From: Nocardiopsis coralli
GTDB lineage: Bacteria > Actinomycetota > Actinomycetes > Streptosporangiales > Streptosporangiaceae
NCBI RefSeq assembly: GCF_014892575.1
Contig: NZ_JADBGI010000012.1
Location: 1-64,000 of the forward strand
Direction: 5' to 3'
DNA: 64,000 bases
The notes below the pieces were generated by a model, which ran no database searches, was not told the origin of the DNA, and worked only from the letters and a program-made list of their open reading frames with translations. This document shows, piece after piece, positions 1 through 8,988 of this stretch. How positions within the stretch are numbered: the stretch's first letter is position 1; each line of letters begins with the position of its first letter. A program made the translations under genes and the position numbers.

Positions 1-205
1 GGTTGCGAGAAGGCCCGGCCGGGCTACGATCCCGACCCCGACGATCCCCGACCCCCGAGGCAACACCAACGAACCCGACCGACCCCCACCCCAGGAACCC
101 GCCCCGAGGGGCACCACGAACGAACCCCAAGAACACTCACGTCCGGGGCGGAGAGCCCTTGAGGCAACGGGCCCGACGCAGAGAGTCCTTGAACCGGAGC
201 GCCCG
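1..205. other. Gene-free left edge
   Basis: No coding sequence is convincing here. The stretch lies downstream of the leftward polyol-transport operon. It carries a short direct repeat, GAGAG(C/T)CCTTGA, at 151-162 and 181-192, exactly 30 bases apart, and a tight GCCCC-GA-GGGGC inverted repeat at 101-112 whose two-base loop is too small for a normal terminator. Confidence 0.4.
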
Positions 206-1225
206 TCACGAACGCAGAATCCTCCCGACCTCGCGGGCGATACGCTCCGCGGATTCCTCCGCCACCTGCGTCGACGCCCCGGCCAGGTGCGGGGTGGCCC
301 ACACCTCCGGGCGGGCCGTGAGCGGGTCACCGGGGGCGGGCGGCTCGGGGTCGAAGACGTCGAGCACCGCCCCGCGCAGGCGTCCGGTGTCGAGGGCACG
401 GTCCAGGGCCCGGTGGTCCACGAGCTCGCCCCGGGCGGTGTTGACCAGCAGCGATCCGGGGCGCATGGCGGCCAGGGCCTCGGCCCCGATCACGTGCCGG
501 GTCTCGTCGGTGAGGCGCGCGTGCAGGCTGACCACGTCGCTCTCGGCGAGGAGCTCCGCCAGGGGAACCAGGCGTACCCCGGCACGACGCGCCTCGTCCG
601 GGTCGGCGTAGGGGTCGTGGGCGAGGACCGTGCTCCCGAACGCCCGCAGGAGCTCGGCGACACGGCGCCCCACGGCGCCCATCCCGACCAGGCCGACGGT
701 GCACGCCCGGAGTTCAGGACCGGTGCGTTCGTACCGGAAACCCTCCGCGTCCCAGTGCCCCGCCGACAGGCGCGCGGCCGCGGAGGGCAGCCCCCGCAGG
801 GCGGTGATCATGGCGCCGACGCAGTACTCGGCGACCGCGCCCAGGTTGCGTCCGGGCAGGTTGACGACGGGGATCCCCGCGCGTTCGGCGGCCGCGGTGT
901 CGACGTTGACCGGGCCGCCGCGCGTCACGCCGATGGCCCTCAGCGTTCCGGCCCCCGCCTCGATGACCTGCACGGTGACGGGGGCCAGGTGGGTGACCAG
1001 GGCGTCGGCGCCGCGCACGAGCTCGGCGAGGGCCCGGGGGTCGCCGGAGGCCTCCCGTACCCCGTCCACGCCGGTGAAGGGTTCGGTGGGCCATCCGGTG
1101 TCGGTGTGCTCGGTGCGCACGCCCGGCAGCTCACGTCCGAGGGCCCGGGCGAGGAGGGCGGAGGAGATGAACCCGTCCCCCGCGCACACCACCCGCGGCC
1201 CGTCCTGCCTGTGTCGTTCCGTCAC
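206..1225 (-). CDS. D-2-hydroxyacid dehydrogenase, last gene of the transport operon
   Basis: This is an NAD(P)-dependent D-isomer-specific 2-hydroxyacid dehydrogenase of about 339 residues, reducing 2-keto acids or oxidising 2-hydroxy acids in the cytoplasm. The Rossmann motif reads VGLVGMGAVG. The catalytic Arg lies in NTARGELVD, the Glu in FDPEPP and the His in TPHLAG, so the Arg-Glu-His triad is complete. I chose the GTG at 1225 because it overlaps the stop of the upstream ATPase as GTGA; the longer frame from 1309 would run far inside that gene. Its place at the end of a sugar ABC operon suggests it acts on a metabolite of the imported compound. The true substrate (phosphoglycerate-like, glyoxylate or sugar acid) cannot be read from the sequence. 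Confidence 0.85.
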   Translation of the reverse strand: MTERHRQDGPRVVCAGDGFISSALLARALGRELPGVRTEHTDTGWPTEPFTGVDGVREASGDPRALAELVRGADALVTHLAPVTVQVIEAGAGTLRAIGVTRGGPVNVDTAAAERAGIPVVNLPGRNLGAVAEYCVGAMITALRGLPSAAARLSAGHWDAEGFRYERTGPELRACTVGLVGMGAVGRRVAELLRAFGSTVLAHDPYADPDEARRAGVRLVPLAELLAESDVVSLHARLTDETRHVIGAEALAAMRPGSLLVNTARGELVDHRALDRALDTGRLRGAVLDVFDPEPPAPGDPLTARPEVWATPHLAGASTQVAEESAERIAREVGRILRS

Positions 1226-2331
1226 GAGAGCCGCTCCCCCGTGTCCTTCGCGAACACGTGCACCCGCTCGGCCGGGGCCTGCACCCTGCACCGGTCGCCG
1301 GCGGCCCACGAGGCGCCGCCCTCGGTCTGCACCACCATCCGCGTGCCGTTCCCGTCGAGCGCGACGGTGGCGAGCCCGAACTCCATGAGGTCCTCCAGCA
1401 CCTCGACGGTCGCGGCCGGGCCTTCACCGGGGGTGTCCTCGGCGGCCAGCCGGCAGTCCTGCGGGCGCAGCCCCACCTCGACCGGGCCCGACGCGGAAAC
1501 GGCCGCCGGCAGACGCCCGGCACCGGCCACGTCGACCGCGCCGTCGGCGGCCTCACCAGGCACGAGGTTGATCGCGGGTTCACCGACGAAGTCCGCGACG
1601 AAGCGGTTCGCGGGCCGGTCGAACACCTCGTCGGGCGTCCCGAACTGCTGGATGGTTCCGCCGTCCATGACGGCCATCCGGTCGGCCAGGCTCAGGGCCT
1701 CCAGCTGGTCGTGGGTGACGACGATGGTCGTGTACCCGAACTCGCGCTGCAGCACCTTGAGCTCGCGCCGCACCCGCTGGCGCTGCCCGGCGTCCAGGTG
1801 GGAGAGCGGCTCGTCCAGCAGCAGCACGGGAGGGTTGCGCACCAGGGCACGGGCGAGCGCGACCCGCTGTTTCTGGCCGCTGGAGAGCGCGGCCGGGCGC
1901 AGGTCGAGCAGGTCGGTGACCTCCAGGCGTTCGGCGACGGCCTCGACACGTTCGCGGATGCACGCGTCGGGCATCGACCGCCGGGCCCGGAGCCCGTAGG
2001 CGAGGTTCTCGCGCACGGACAGCGGCGGGTACAGGGCGTAGCTCTCGAAGCCGACCCCGATGTCGCGCTTGCCCGGGGGCAGGTCGCCGACCTCGCGTTC
2101 ACCGATCCGCACGCTGCCGGAGGTGACGCTCTCCAGCCCGGCGATCATGCGCAGCGTCGTGGTCTTGCCGCAGCCGGAGGGGCCCAGGAGCGCGACCATC
2201 TCCCCGGGTTCGATGTCGAGGTCGATGCCGCGCACGGCGGCGAAGGGTTCCCGGCCGCGGCTGCGGTAGGTCTTGTGCAGGTCGGCCAGCCGGAGCCGCC
2301 GGGCGGCCCCCTGTTCCATGGTGGCGCTCAT
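1222..2331 (-). CDS. Sugar ABC transporter ATP-binding protein (second of a pair)
   Basis: A MalK/UgpC-type ATPase of 369 residues that energises the adjacent permeases. Walker A is GPSGCGKT (residues 50-57), the signature is LSSGQ (149-153) and Walker B ends in LLLDEP (D173, E174), followed by the H-loop in VVTHDQ. The C-terminal third is the OB-like regulatory domain of CUT1 transporters. The Q-loop, normally FQSYALYP, reads FESYALYP with Glu at 96. The start overlaps the stop of the first ATPase as ATGA, so the two are translationally coupled and probably form a heterodimer, as known for the paired ATPases of rhizobial glycerol transporters (GlpS/GlpT). Substrate specificity is not visible. 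Confidence 0.9.
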   Translation of the reverse strand: MSATMEQGAARRLRLADLHKTYRSRGREPFAAVRGIDLDIEPGEMVALLGPSGCGKTTTLRMIAGLESVTSGSVRIGEREVGDLPPGKRDIGVGFESYALYPPLSVRENLAYGLRARRSMPDACIRERVEAVAERLEVTDLLDLRPAALSSGQKQRVALARALVRNPPVLLLDEPLSHLDAGQRQRVRRELKVLQREFGYTTIVVTHDQLEALSLADRMAVMDGGTIQQFGTPDEVFDRPANRFVADFVGEPAINLVPGEAADGAVDVAGAGRLPAAVSASGPVEVGLRPQDCRLAAEDTPGEGPAATVEVLEDLMEFGLATVALDGNGTRMVVQTEGGASWAAGDRCRVQAPAERVHVFAKDTGERLS

Positions 2332-3467
2332 CGCTGCTCCCCCTCGGTGTCGGTACGGGGCCGCGCGCTGCCGACCCGGTGCGCGTAGGCCCCCGGGTCG
2401 CTCCCGGCGAAGACGTGCACCCTGCTGTGCTCCGTGCTCAGGGTCACGGCGGTCCTCTCCCTCACGTCGGGGTCGTCGGTGACGGCGATGAGGGTGTCGC
2501 CGGGCCCTCCGCCGGACGCCTCGGTACGCACGCTCAGCTCCACGGACCTGCCGAGGCGTTCGGCCAGTTCGACCCGGCCGCGGACACGGAACCCCTCGGG
2601 GCGCGCCTCCCCTGCGGTCACCGTGAGGTCGCGCGGGCGCACCCCCAGCTCGACCGGCCCGGACACGTTTGTGTCCACCCCGACGGCCAGCCCGCCGGCG
2701 GTGGTGGCCACTCCCCCGTCGGCGCGGGCGGGCAGCAGGTTCATCTCGGGTTGGCCGAGCGAGCGCGCGACGAACGTGTCGTGCGGGGCGTCCCAGAGTT
2801 CGGCGGGTGTGCCGACCTGGACGAGGCGGCCGTCGCGCAGCACGCCGATCCGGTCCCCGAGGGCGAGCGCCTCCTGGTAGTCGTGCGTGACGTAGACGGT
2901 GGTGGTGCGCGAGAACTCGCCGAGCCGCCGCAGTTCCGCGCGCATGGTCGCCCGCAGTTTCGCGTCCAGGTGGGACAGCGGTTCGTCGAGCAGGTACACG
3001 TCGGCCGGCCGCACGAGCACCCGCCCCAGCGCGGTGCGTTGGCGCTGCCCGTTGGAGAGCTCCTTGGGCAGGCGTTCGCGCAGGTGGTCGATGCCGAGGG
3101 TGGTGGTGACCGCCTCGATGCGTGCGGCGCGCTCGGCCTCGGTCCAGGTGCCCAGGCGCCCGGACCTCAGGGGTGAGGCGAGGTTGTCGGCGACGGTCTT
3201 CTGCGGGTACAGCGCGTAGCTCTCGAACGCCATGGCGACGTTGCGTTCGTAGGGTTCCACGCCGGTCATGTCGCGCCCGCCGATGACGACCGAACCGTCG
3301 GCGCGGTCGACGAGCCCGGCCACGCACTTGAGCGTGGTGGTCTTGCCGGCCCCGGAGGGGCCCAGCAGGACGAAGAACTCGCCGTCGCCGACGGACACGT
3401 CCAGCCCGTGCAGCACGGGTTTCTTGCCGTAGCGGGCTCCCAGCCCGCGCAGTTCCAGTGTGCTCAC
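2328..3467 (-). CDS. Sugar ABC transporter ATP-binding protein (first of a pair)
   Basis: A 379-residue ABC ATPase of the CUT1 class. Walker A is GPSGAGKT (36-43), the signature is LSNGQ (137-141) instead of LSGGQ, Walker B ends YLLDEP (D161, E162) and the switch His is H195 in VTHDY. As in its neighbour, the Q-loop Gln is replaced by Glu (E82 in FESYALYP). A C-terminal regulatory domain follows from about residue 240. The GTG start overlaps the permease stop. Two separate ATPase genes in one operon, both with the same Q-loop change, argue for an obligate heterodimeric motor rather than a recent duplicate, because the two proteins are otherwise well diverged. Confidence 0.9.
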   Translation of the reverse strand: MSTLELRGLGARYGKKPVLHGLDVSVGDGEFFVLLGPSGAGKTTTLKCVAGLVDRADGSVVIGGRDMTGVEPYERNVAMAFESYALYPQKTVADNLASPLRSGRLGTWTEAERAARIEAVTTTLGIDHLRERLPKELSNGQRQRTALGRVLVRPADVYLLDEPLSHLDAKLRATMRAELRRLGEFSRTTTVYVTHDYQEALALGDRIGVLRDGRLVQVGTPAELWDAPHDTFVARSLGQPEMNLLPARADGGVATTAGGLAVGVDTNVSGPVELGVRPRDLTVTAGEARPEGFRVRGRVELAERLGRSVELSVRTEASGGGPGDTLIAVTDDPDVRERTAVTLSTEHSRVHVFAGSDPGAYAHRVGSARPRTDTEGEQR

Positions 3468-4333
3468 GACTTCACCGCCCCGAAGGACAGACCGCGCACC
3501 AGGTACCGCTGGATGGACAGCGCGACCAGCAGGGGCGGTAGCGCGGCCAGCAGCGCGGCGGCGGCCGTCAGGTTGTAGTAGGCCTGGCCGCCCCCGCCGA
3601 GGAAGCGGGTCACGGCCACGGTCACGGTCGGGTTCTCGCTGCCGGTCAGGATCAGCGGGAACACGTAGTTGTTCCAGGCGAAGATGAACGCCAACAGGGC
3701 GGACGCGGCGATGCCGGGGCGTACGAGCGGCAGCGCGACGGTGAGGAACGCGCGCGTGCGGGTGTAGCCGTCCAGCAGCGCCGCCTGTTCGAGCTCCTCG
3801 GGCAGGTCCTGGAAGTAGGACCGCAGGATCCACACGATCAGCGGCAGGGTGACCAGCTGCAGCACCCAGATGGTGCCGAAGGCGGTGTCGAACAGCCCGA
3901 GCTGGTTGTAGATGATGAACAGCGGCACGATCACCATGAGCTCCGGAGCGAACCGGAACGACAGGATCGTGAACATGACGTCGCCCGACCCCCGGTAGGC
4001 CCATCGGCCCGCGGCATAGGCGGCGGGGACCCCGATGACCAGCGACAGCGCGACCGCGCCCAGCGAGGTGACGAGGCTGGTGAACAGGGCCCCGGTGAAG
4101 TCGACGCTGGTGATGCGCTCGCCCTCGGCGCTGAGCACGGTCGTGTAGTTCTCGAGCGTGGGCGTGAAGCGGAAGTAGGTGGAGGTCTGCTCGGCCTGCG
4201 TCTTCAGCGACAGCAGGATCATCCACAGGATCGGGAAGAGGGAGAAGGCGAACCACAGCACCAGCAGCAGGTCCGCGCCCGCGGCGGCGGGCGAGAACCG
4301 TCGGCTGCCGGGCCTGCGCTCTCGGGTGGCCAC
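3464..4333 (-). CDS. Sugar ABC permease (MalG/UgpE type)
   Basis: An inner-membrane permease subunit of 289 residues with about six hydrophobic segments, beginning after a short basic N-terminus (near residue 20). The cytoplasmic EAA loop is present around PEELEQAALLDGYTR, the element that docks into the ATPases. It pairs with the upstream permease to form the heterodimeric pore. The GTG start at 4333 lies four bases after the stop of that gene, and the stop overlaps the start of the first ATPase, so all four are one translationally linked unit. This is the MalG-like half of a CUT1 importer; the carbohydrate imported cannot be named from the permease alone. Confidence 0.92.
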   Translation of the reverse strand: MATRERRPGSRRFSPAAAGADLLLVLWFAFSLFPILWMILLSLKTQAEQTSTYFRFTPTLENYTTVLSAEGERITSVDFTGALFTSLVTSLGAVALSLVIGVPAAYAAGRWAYRGSGDVMFTILSFRFAPELMVIVPLFIIYNQLGLFDTAFGTIWVLQLVTLPLIVWILRSYFQDLPEELEQAALLDGYTRTRAFLTVALPLVRPGIAASALLAFIFAWNNYVFPLILTGSENPTVTVAVTRFLGGGGQAYYNLTAAAALLAALPPLLVALSIQRYLVRGLSFGAVKS

Positions 4334-4336
4334 GGG

Positions 4337-5272
4337 TCAGTCCTCCGTTCCGGCGGCCCGCCTCTGGGCCTTGCCCAGGACGCCGACGAGGTAGCGGGCG
4401 GTGATGAAGACGATGATCCAGAGCAGGAACATGTACGTGCTGCCGAGCGAGAAGTTCAGGTTGGTCATGGAGTTCTGGTAGGCGCCGATCTGCAGGGTGC
4501 GGGTGGCGCCACCGGGTCCTCCGGCGGTCAGCACGTAGACGTGGTCGAAGATCTTCAGCGAGTCCATGAAGCGGAAGATGACGGCGACCAGGATGTAGGG
4601 CCACATCATCGGGAGCATGAGGCGGCGGAACATGTACAGCGCGCCCGCCCCGTCCACGGCCGAGGCCTCGAACGGTTCGCGCGGCAGCGACCTGATGCCG
4701 GCGAGCACGAGCACGGCGACGAACGGCGTGAAGATCCAGACGTCGACGAGCACGACCGACCACAGGGCGCGGTCCTCGCTGAGCCAGTCGAAGGTGGATC
4801 CGAGCCCGAACATGTGGTTGAGCACGCCGAACTGGGGGTTGTACATGAGTCCCCAGATGACGCCGGCGATGACGGGAGCGATCATCAGCGGCAGGATGAG
4901 CAGGCGTTCCAGCATCCGGCCGACGAGGCTGGCGCGGAACAGCAGCAACGCGATGCCCACGCCGAGCACGGTCTCGACGACGGTGGTGGTGACCGCGTAG
5001 GCGAGGGTGACGCGCACGCTCTCCCAGAACACGGGGTCGGAGAGCACGACGGCGTAGTTGGCCAGGCCCACCAGGACGGGTTCGGGCACCATGGCCGAGT
5101 AGTTGAGGAACGTGTAATAGACGCCCAGGCCGAAGGGGTAGAGGATCCCGGCGATGAGCAGGACGGCGGGGATCGACAGCAGGTAGGGGCGGAAGGCCCG
5201 CCGCCGGGCGGGGATCCGCCGGACGCTGCCCTCGCCCGCGGGCGGGCGGTGGGGGGTGTCGGTGCGTGTCAC
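4337..5272 (-). CDS. Sugar ABC permease (MalF/UgpA type)
   Basis: The second pore subunit, 311 residues, with six predicted membrane spans starting with a hydrophobic segment at about residues 32-52 and an EAA-type loop around REPFEASAVDGAG. It begins with GTG four bases after the stop of the binding-protein gene. The family takes up sugars and polyols together with a periplasmic-type lipoprotein; here that partner is the gene immediately upstream. Order (binding protein, MalF-like, MalG-like, ATPases) is the usual CUT1 layout, except that the ATPases are encoded locally and in duplicate, whereas many actinomycete systems share one distant MsiK ATPase. Confidence 0.92.
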   Translation of the reverse strand: MTRTDTPHRPPAGEGSVRRIPARRRAFRPYLLSIPAVLLIAGILYPFGLGVYYTFLNYSAMVPEPVLVGLANYAVVLSDPVFWESVRVTLAYAVTTTVVETVLGVGIALLLFRASLVGRMLERLLILPLMIAPVIAGVIWGLMYNPQFGVLNHMFGLGSTFDWLSEDRALWSVVLVDVWIFTPFVAVLVLAGIRSLPREPFEASAVDGAGALYMFRRLMLPMMWPYILVAVIFRFMDSLKIFDHVYVLTAGGPGGATRTLQIGAYQNSMTNLNFSLGSTYMFLLWIIVFITARYLVGVLGKAQRRAAGTED

Positions 5273-5276
5273 GGTC

Positions 5277-6767
5277 TCAGTCCCTGTTCACCAGCTCGGT
5301 GGTCTGCTCGGCGAGTTCGTCGAGGCGTTCCTTGGCGTCCTGGCCCGCGTAGATGTCCTGGAGCGCCACGGCCCAGTTCTCGGTGGTCTCGAAGAACTGG
5401 GTCTGCGGGGTGAAGTGGATGCGGGTGGAGTCGATGACCCGCTCGAAGCTCTCCTGGTAGCCGGGGAAGGCGTCGAGGGTGGGCTTGAACGCCTCCTCGA
5501 AGACGGACTCGCGGGTGGGGTTGGCGAACCCCATCTCGCCTGTGCGCACCGCCTCGGCCTGGGCCTCCTTGCCGGTGGCCCACTGGATGAAGAGCCACGC
5601 CGCGAGTTTGTTGCGGGACGCGGAGTTCATGGCCAGGCACCACGCCCACAGGCTGGTGTCGAGGTTGCCGTCGGGGCCGGCGGGGCCGGGGTGCCAGGCG
5701 AGGTCGCCGGCGCTGGCGCTGTTGCCGGGGATGTTCTGGGGGTAGGTGGCCGAGTCGGCGTCGAAGACCATGAGGGCGGTGCCGGAGCCGAGGTCGGCGG
5801 TGCAGTCGGGGTAGTCGTAGGTGGTCCAGGACGTGGGGCCGGCCTCGCGGGCCAGGTCGATCCACTTGCGGGTGAAGTCGACGGCCGTGTCGGAGTTCAT
5901 GGTGGCGCGCAGGGTCCCGCCGTCCGTGGAGTAGTCGACGCACCCCTCGCGGGTGAACTGGGTCATGAACCCGGGGTGGATGGTCGCCCAGGAGCGGGAT
6001 CCGCGGAAGGCCAATCCGTAGGTGCCCTCCGACCGGTCGGTGAGGTCGACGGCCAGCTCGAAGAGTTCGTCGAAGGTCTCGGCCGGGCGCACCCCGCGGC
6101 GGTCGAACTCGGCCTTGTTGTAGCAGATCACGTTGGTCTCGAAACCCCACGGGATCGCCCACTGCCCGCCGGTGCCGAGCGGGCTCCCGACCTCGAAGTC
6201 CCACTGGGTGGAGGTGCGCAGGCCTTCGAAGACGTCGTCGAAGTCGTACTCGTCGCTGGTGGCGGAGTCGTTGCCGATCCAGGGCCCGAGGTCCTCCATC
6301 CAGCCCGGCGGCCCGTAGGTCCACAGGAAGTAGGCGCCGGTCATGAACACGTCGTAGTTGCCGGAACCGCTGGCCAGTTCGGTGTTGAGGCGGGTGTAGT
6401 AGTCGGCCTCGGCCACCTGGTCGGTGTTGACGGTGATCCCGGTGAGCTCGGTGAACTCCTCCAGGAGCGGTTGGAAGGCGGCCTGGTAGGGGTGCGGGGT
6501 CTGCAGGAACGAGATCTCGGCGCCTTCGGCCTTGCGCCAGTCGAAGGAGCCGGTGACCTCCGAAGCCCCGTTCTCGTGGCCCTCCCCGAGCCCGCCGACG
6601 CCGACCCCGCAGGCGGAGAGCAGGGACCCGCCGGCCAGGGCGGCGCCGCCGGAACCGAACAGGCGCAGGGCCCGGCGGCGGGAGAGGTCGGGGGTACGCG
6701 GCGTGCTGGGGAAACGGGGGCCGGGGTCGAGGGGGGATCGGGGGGTGGGTCGGGCGCGTCGTCTCAT
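5277..6767 (-). CDS. Extracellular sugar-binding lipoprotein, Tat-exported
   Basis: A 496-residue solute-binding protein for the adjacent permeases. The N-terminus has a long basic leader, a twin-arginine motif (SRRRALRLF), a hydrophobic stretch and the lipobox LLSAC, so it is probably exported folded by Tat and anchored by a lipidated Cys. The remainder has the two-lobed family 1 binding-protein pattern, with the typical run GQWAIPWGFETNVICYN and many aromatic residues that could stack on a sugar. The ATG at 6767 overlaps the stop of the phosphatase gene as ATGA, which decides the start; longer frames run into that gene. The ligand is likely the polyol metabolised by the flanking kinases, which is inference from context. 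Confidence 0.9.
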   Translation of the reverse strand: MRRRARPTPRSPLDPGPRFPSTPRTPDLSRRRALRLFGSGGAALAGGSLLSACGVGVGGLGEGHENGASEVTGSFDWRKAEGAEISFLQTPHPYQAAFQPLLEEFTELTGITVNTDQVAEADYYTRLNTELASGSGNYDVFMTGAYFLWTYGPPGWMEDLGPWIGNDSATSDEYDFDDVFEGLRTSTQWDFEVGSPLGTGGQWAIPWGFETNVICYNKAEFDRRGVRPAETFDELFELAVDLTDRSEGTYGLAFRGSRSWATIHPGFMTQFTREGCVDYSTDGGTLRATMNSDTAVDFTRKWIDLAREAGPTSWTTYDYPDCTADLGSGTALMVFDADSATYPQNIPGNSASAGDLAWHPGPAGPDGNLDTSLWAWCLAMNSASRNKLAAWLFIQWATGKEAQAEAVRTGEMGFANPTRESVFEEAFKPTLDAFPGYQESFERVIDSTRIHFTPQTQFFETTENWAVALQDIYAGQDAKERLDELAEQTTELVNRD

Positions 6768-7495
6768 GGGCTTCTCCAGGGGGCGCCGGGACCGCTGGGC
6801 GTCCCGGTGCGCGCGGCGGTGTCCGGGGGACGGGTCGGCACGTTGAGGCCGAGCAGGGCGGGCGGGTGTCCCGCGGTGCGGGGGACGCGGACGTGGGTCA
6901 GGGCCGCGTTGTCCAGCCGGGGGAGGACCCTCCGGTAGTGGGCGAGGGGGATGCCGAGCCAGGAGCACAGGGCCAGGCGCAGCGCGGTGTTGTGGCCCAC
7001 GACGAGGATCCGGGCCCCGGGGTGGGCGGCGGCGAGGTCCTTCAGCGCCTGCCGGACGCGGGTGGCGACGGCGGCGGGGTCCTCGGCGTCGGGAAGCGGG
7101 TGGGCGACGGGGTCGGCGCGGAAGGCGGCGGCGGTGCCGGGCCGGTCGCGGTCGACCTCGTGGAGGGTGCGCCCTTCCGCGGAACCGAAGTCTGCCTCGG
7201 CCAGGCCGGGCACGACGATCGCGTCGAGCCCGAGGGCGCGGGCGGCGGGGGCGGCGGTCTCGCGGGAGCGGGTGAGGGGCGAGCAGGCCACCACGTCGTG
7301 GGGGTGGTCGCCGACCCACGCGGCGAGCTGGTCGGCCTGGTCGCGGCCGACGGGGTCGAGGTCGACGTCGGAGCTGCCCGCGTAGCGGTTCTCGGCGTGC
7401 CAGACGGTGCGGCCGTGGCGGACCAGGGACAGCTCGGCGGGGGCGTCGTCCGGGGTCCCGGTCCGGGCGTCGGCGGGGGTCTCGGCGGGGTTCAT
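6764..7495 (-). CDS. Histidine phosphatase family protein
   Basis: A 243-residue phosphoglycerate-mutase-like phosphatase. The phospho-accepting His is in LVRHGRTVWH, the second catalytic His in ILVVGHNTA, and conserved Arg and Glu lie between (SPLTRSRETA, LAEADFGSAEG). It is coupled to both neighbours by ATGA overlaps (FGGY kinase before, binding protein after). The presence of a phosphatase between a sugar kinase and a sugar importer suggests that it hydrolyses a phosphorylated polyol or sugar, perhaps to relieve sugar-phosphate stress or to serve a kinase-phosphatase pair. The family is promiscuous and also includes cobalamin-pathway and nucleotide-pathway enzymes, so the substrate is unknown. 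Confidence 0.85.
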   Translation of the reverse strand: MNPAETPADARTGTPDDAPAELSLVRHGRTVWHAENRYAGSSDVDLDPVGRDQADQLAAWVGDHPHDVVACSPLTRSRETAAPAARALGLDAIVVPGLAEADFGSAEGRTLHEVDRDRPGTAAAFRADPVAHPLPDAEDPAAVATRVRQALKDLAAAHPGARILVVGHNTALRLALCSWLGIPLAHYRRVLPRLDNAALTHVRVPRTAGHPPALLGLNVPTRPPDTAARTGTPSGPGAPWRSP

Positions 7496-8988
7496 GGGCG
7501 GCCTGCCTGTGGGGTCGGGGCGAGCCAGCCGCGCTCGGCGAGGGCGTGCAGGAAACGCTCGTGGGCCTCGTCGAGCGCGTCGGCGCGGTCCGGGTCGGGG
7601 TCGTGGCGGCGTGCGGTGCGGACCATGGCCTCGGCGGTGTCGGCCAGGGCACCCTGCGGCGCGCGGGCCAGGACCGCGGAACCGAACGCGGAACCGGTGT
7701 GCGCGGGCACGAGCACCGGCCGGCGCAGCACGTCGGCGCGCAGCTGGGTGAGCCAGGTGTTGTCGGCGGCGCCCCCGGTGGCGGTGACGGGCCCGTGTGC
7801 GGGTGCTCCGAGGTGCTGGAGGCGTTCGAGCGCGAGGCGTTCGACGTGCGCGAGCCCGTGGGCGAGGCGGTGGAAGCGCTCGGCGGGGTCGGTGGTGCCG
7901 CTGCCGGGTCCGGTGTCGAACCCGGCCGCGTCGGGGGCCACGAAGGGGAACCGTTCCCCGGTTCCGGTGAGGGGGTAGGTGGCCCCGCCGGGCACCGGCA
8001 GGCCGCGGACGCGTTCGGTGAGGTCGGCCGGGTGGTGGCCGGGCAGGTCGTGCGCCCACACGCGGGTCCCGGCGTTGGCGGCGCCCCCGGGCAGCCATCC
8101 GCCGTCGGGGTTGCGGTGGCTGTAGACGGCGCCCGCGGGGTCGTGGATCCGGTGGGGTGTGGACCCCTTGAGCACGAGCGTGGTGCCGAGCGTGGCGGCC
8201 CAGCGCCCGGGGGCGAGGGCGGCGGAGGCGATCTGGGCGGCGACCCCGTCGGTGGTTCCGGCGCGGACGGGGGTCCCTGCGGGGATGCCGGTGTGCCGGG
8301 CGGCCTCCGCGCCGACGGTGCCGACGGGGGTCCCGGTGGGCACGACCTCGGGCAGGTGCGCGGGGTCGAGCCCGAGGCGGTCGAGCAGGGCGGTGGGCCA
8401 TCCGTGTTCGGGGTCGTGGCCGGACTTGAGCGCCTGGGTCGGGTCGGTGGGCACGGGCCGGCCGACGAGGCGTCCGGTGATGTGGTCGCCCTGGTGGGCG
8501 GGGCGGGCGTCGGGGCCGAGCCGGTCCTCGGCGGCCAGGAGGAGGAGTTTGTGCAGCGCCCAGGTGGGCGGGACGGGGTGCCCCAACCGGGCGGCCAGGT
8601 CGTCCAGCGCGGCCTCGGTGCGGGCCGGGAGGGGGACACTCGCGGCGCGGGCGTCGTCGTACATCAGGCCGGGGCCGACGGGCCGGGCGCCGCGGTCCTG
8701 CAGGACCAGGGTTCCGGAGGTGCCGTCGACACACACCGCGCCGAGGGGGTGCCCGGCGTGGTCGGCGAGGGCGGAACGCACGGCGGCGCCGGTGGCCTCC
8801 CACCACTCGCGTGGGTCCTGCTCGTGGCGGGGTCCGTCGCGCCGGCCGCGCAGCAGCGGGGCGTTCCCGGAACCGTGCACCGTGCCGTCGCCGTCGACGA
8901 GCTGGGCGCGCACGCCCTGGGTTCCGAGGTCGATGCCCAACCACAGGGCTGCGGTCGCGCACGTTCGGGCTGGTCCTGGGGCGGGCAC
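7492..8988 (-). CDS. FGGY-family carbohydrate kinase, first gene of the transport operon
   Basis: A 498-residue sugar or polyol kinase. The N-terminal phosphate loop is WLGIDLGTQGVRAQ, the substrate region has VDGTSGTLV, and the second ATP-binding domain has ATLGTTLVLKG and the adenosine-motif-like TATGGAADNTW. The GTG at 8988 is preceded by GAGGAGG at good spacing and by an inverted repeat, which makes it the first gene of the leftward operon. The features resemble D-ribulose/xylulose-like kinases more than GlpK, but I cannot assign the sugar. A second, distantly related FGGY kinase lies in the divergent operon, so the locus phosphorylates at least two different compounds or the same one in two contexts. 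Confidence 0.88.
   Translation of the reverse strand: MPAPGPARTCATAALWLGIDLGTQGVRAQLVDGDGTVHGSGNAPLLRGRRDGPRHEQDPREWWEATGAAVRSALADHAGHPLGAVCVDGTSGTLVLQDRGARPVGPGLMYDDARAASVPLPARTEAALDDLAARLGHPVPPTWALHKLLLLAAEDRLGPDARPAHQGDHITGRLVGRPVPTDPTQALKSGHDPEHGWPTALLDRLGLDPAHLPEVVPTGTPVGTVGAEAARHTGIPAGTPVRAGTTDGVAAQIASAALAPGRWAATLGTTLVLKGSTPHRIHDPAGAVYSHRNPDGGWLPGGAANAGTRVWAHDLPGHHPADLTERVRGLPVPGGATYPLTGTGERFPFVAPDAAGFDTGPGSGTTDPAERFHRLAHGLAHVERLALERLQHLGAPAHGPVTATGGAADNTWLTQLRADVLRRPVLVPAHTGSAFGSAVLARAPQGALADTAEAMVRTARRHDPDPDRADALDEAHERFLHALAERGWLAPTPQAGRP

Noticed and set aside
151..192. Direct repeat GAGAG(C/T)CCTTGA, 30 bases apart, at the window edge
   Set aside because: Only two imperfect 12-base copies and no context to the left; not enough to call an element.
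5256..6938. A 560-codon open frame on the plus strand
   Set aside because: It lies opposite the clear binding-protein and phosphatase genes and its translation is the typical Gly/Val/Glu/His-rich antisense pattern of high-GC coding DNA. Many similar long frames in the window were dismissed for the same reason.
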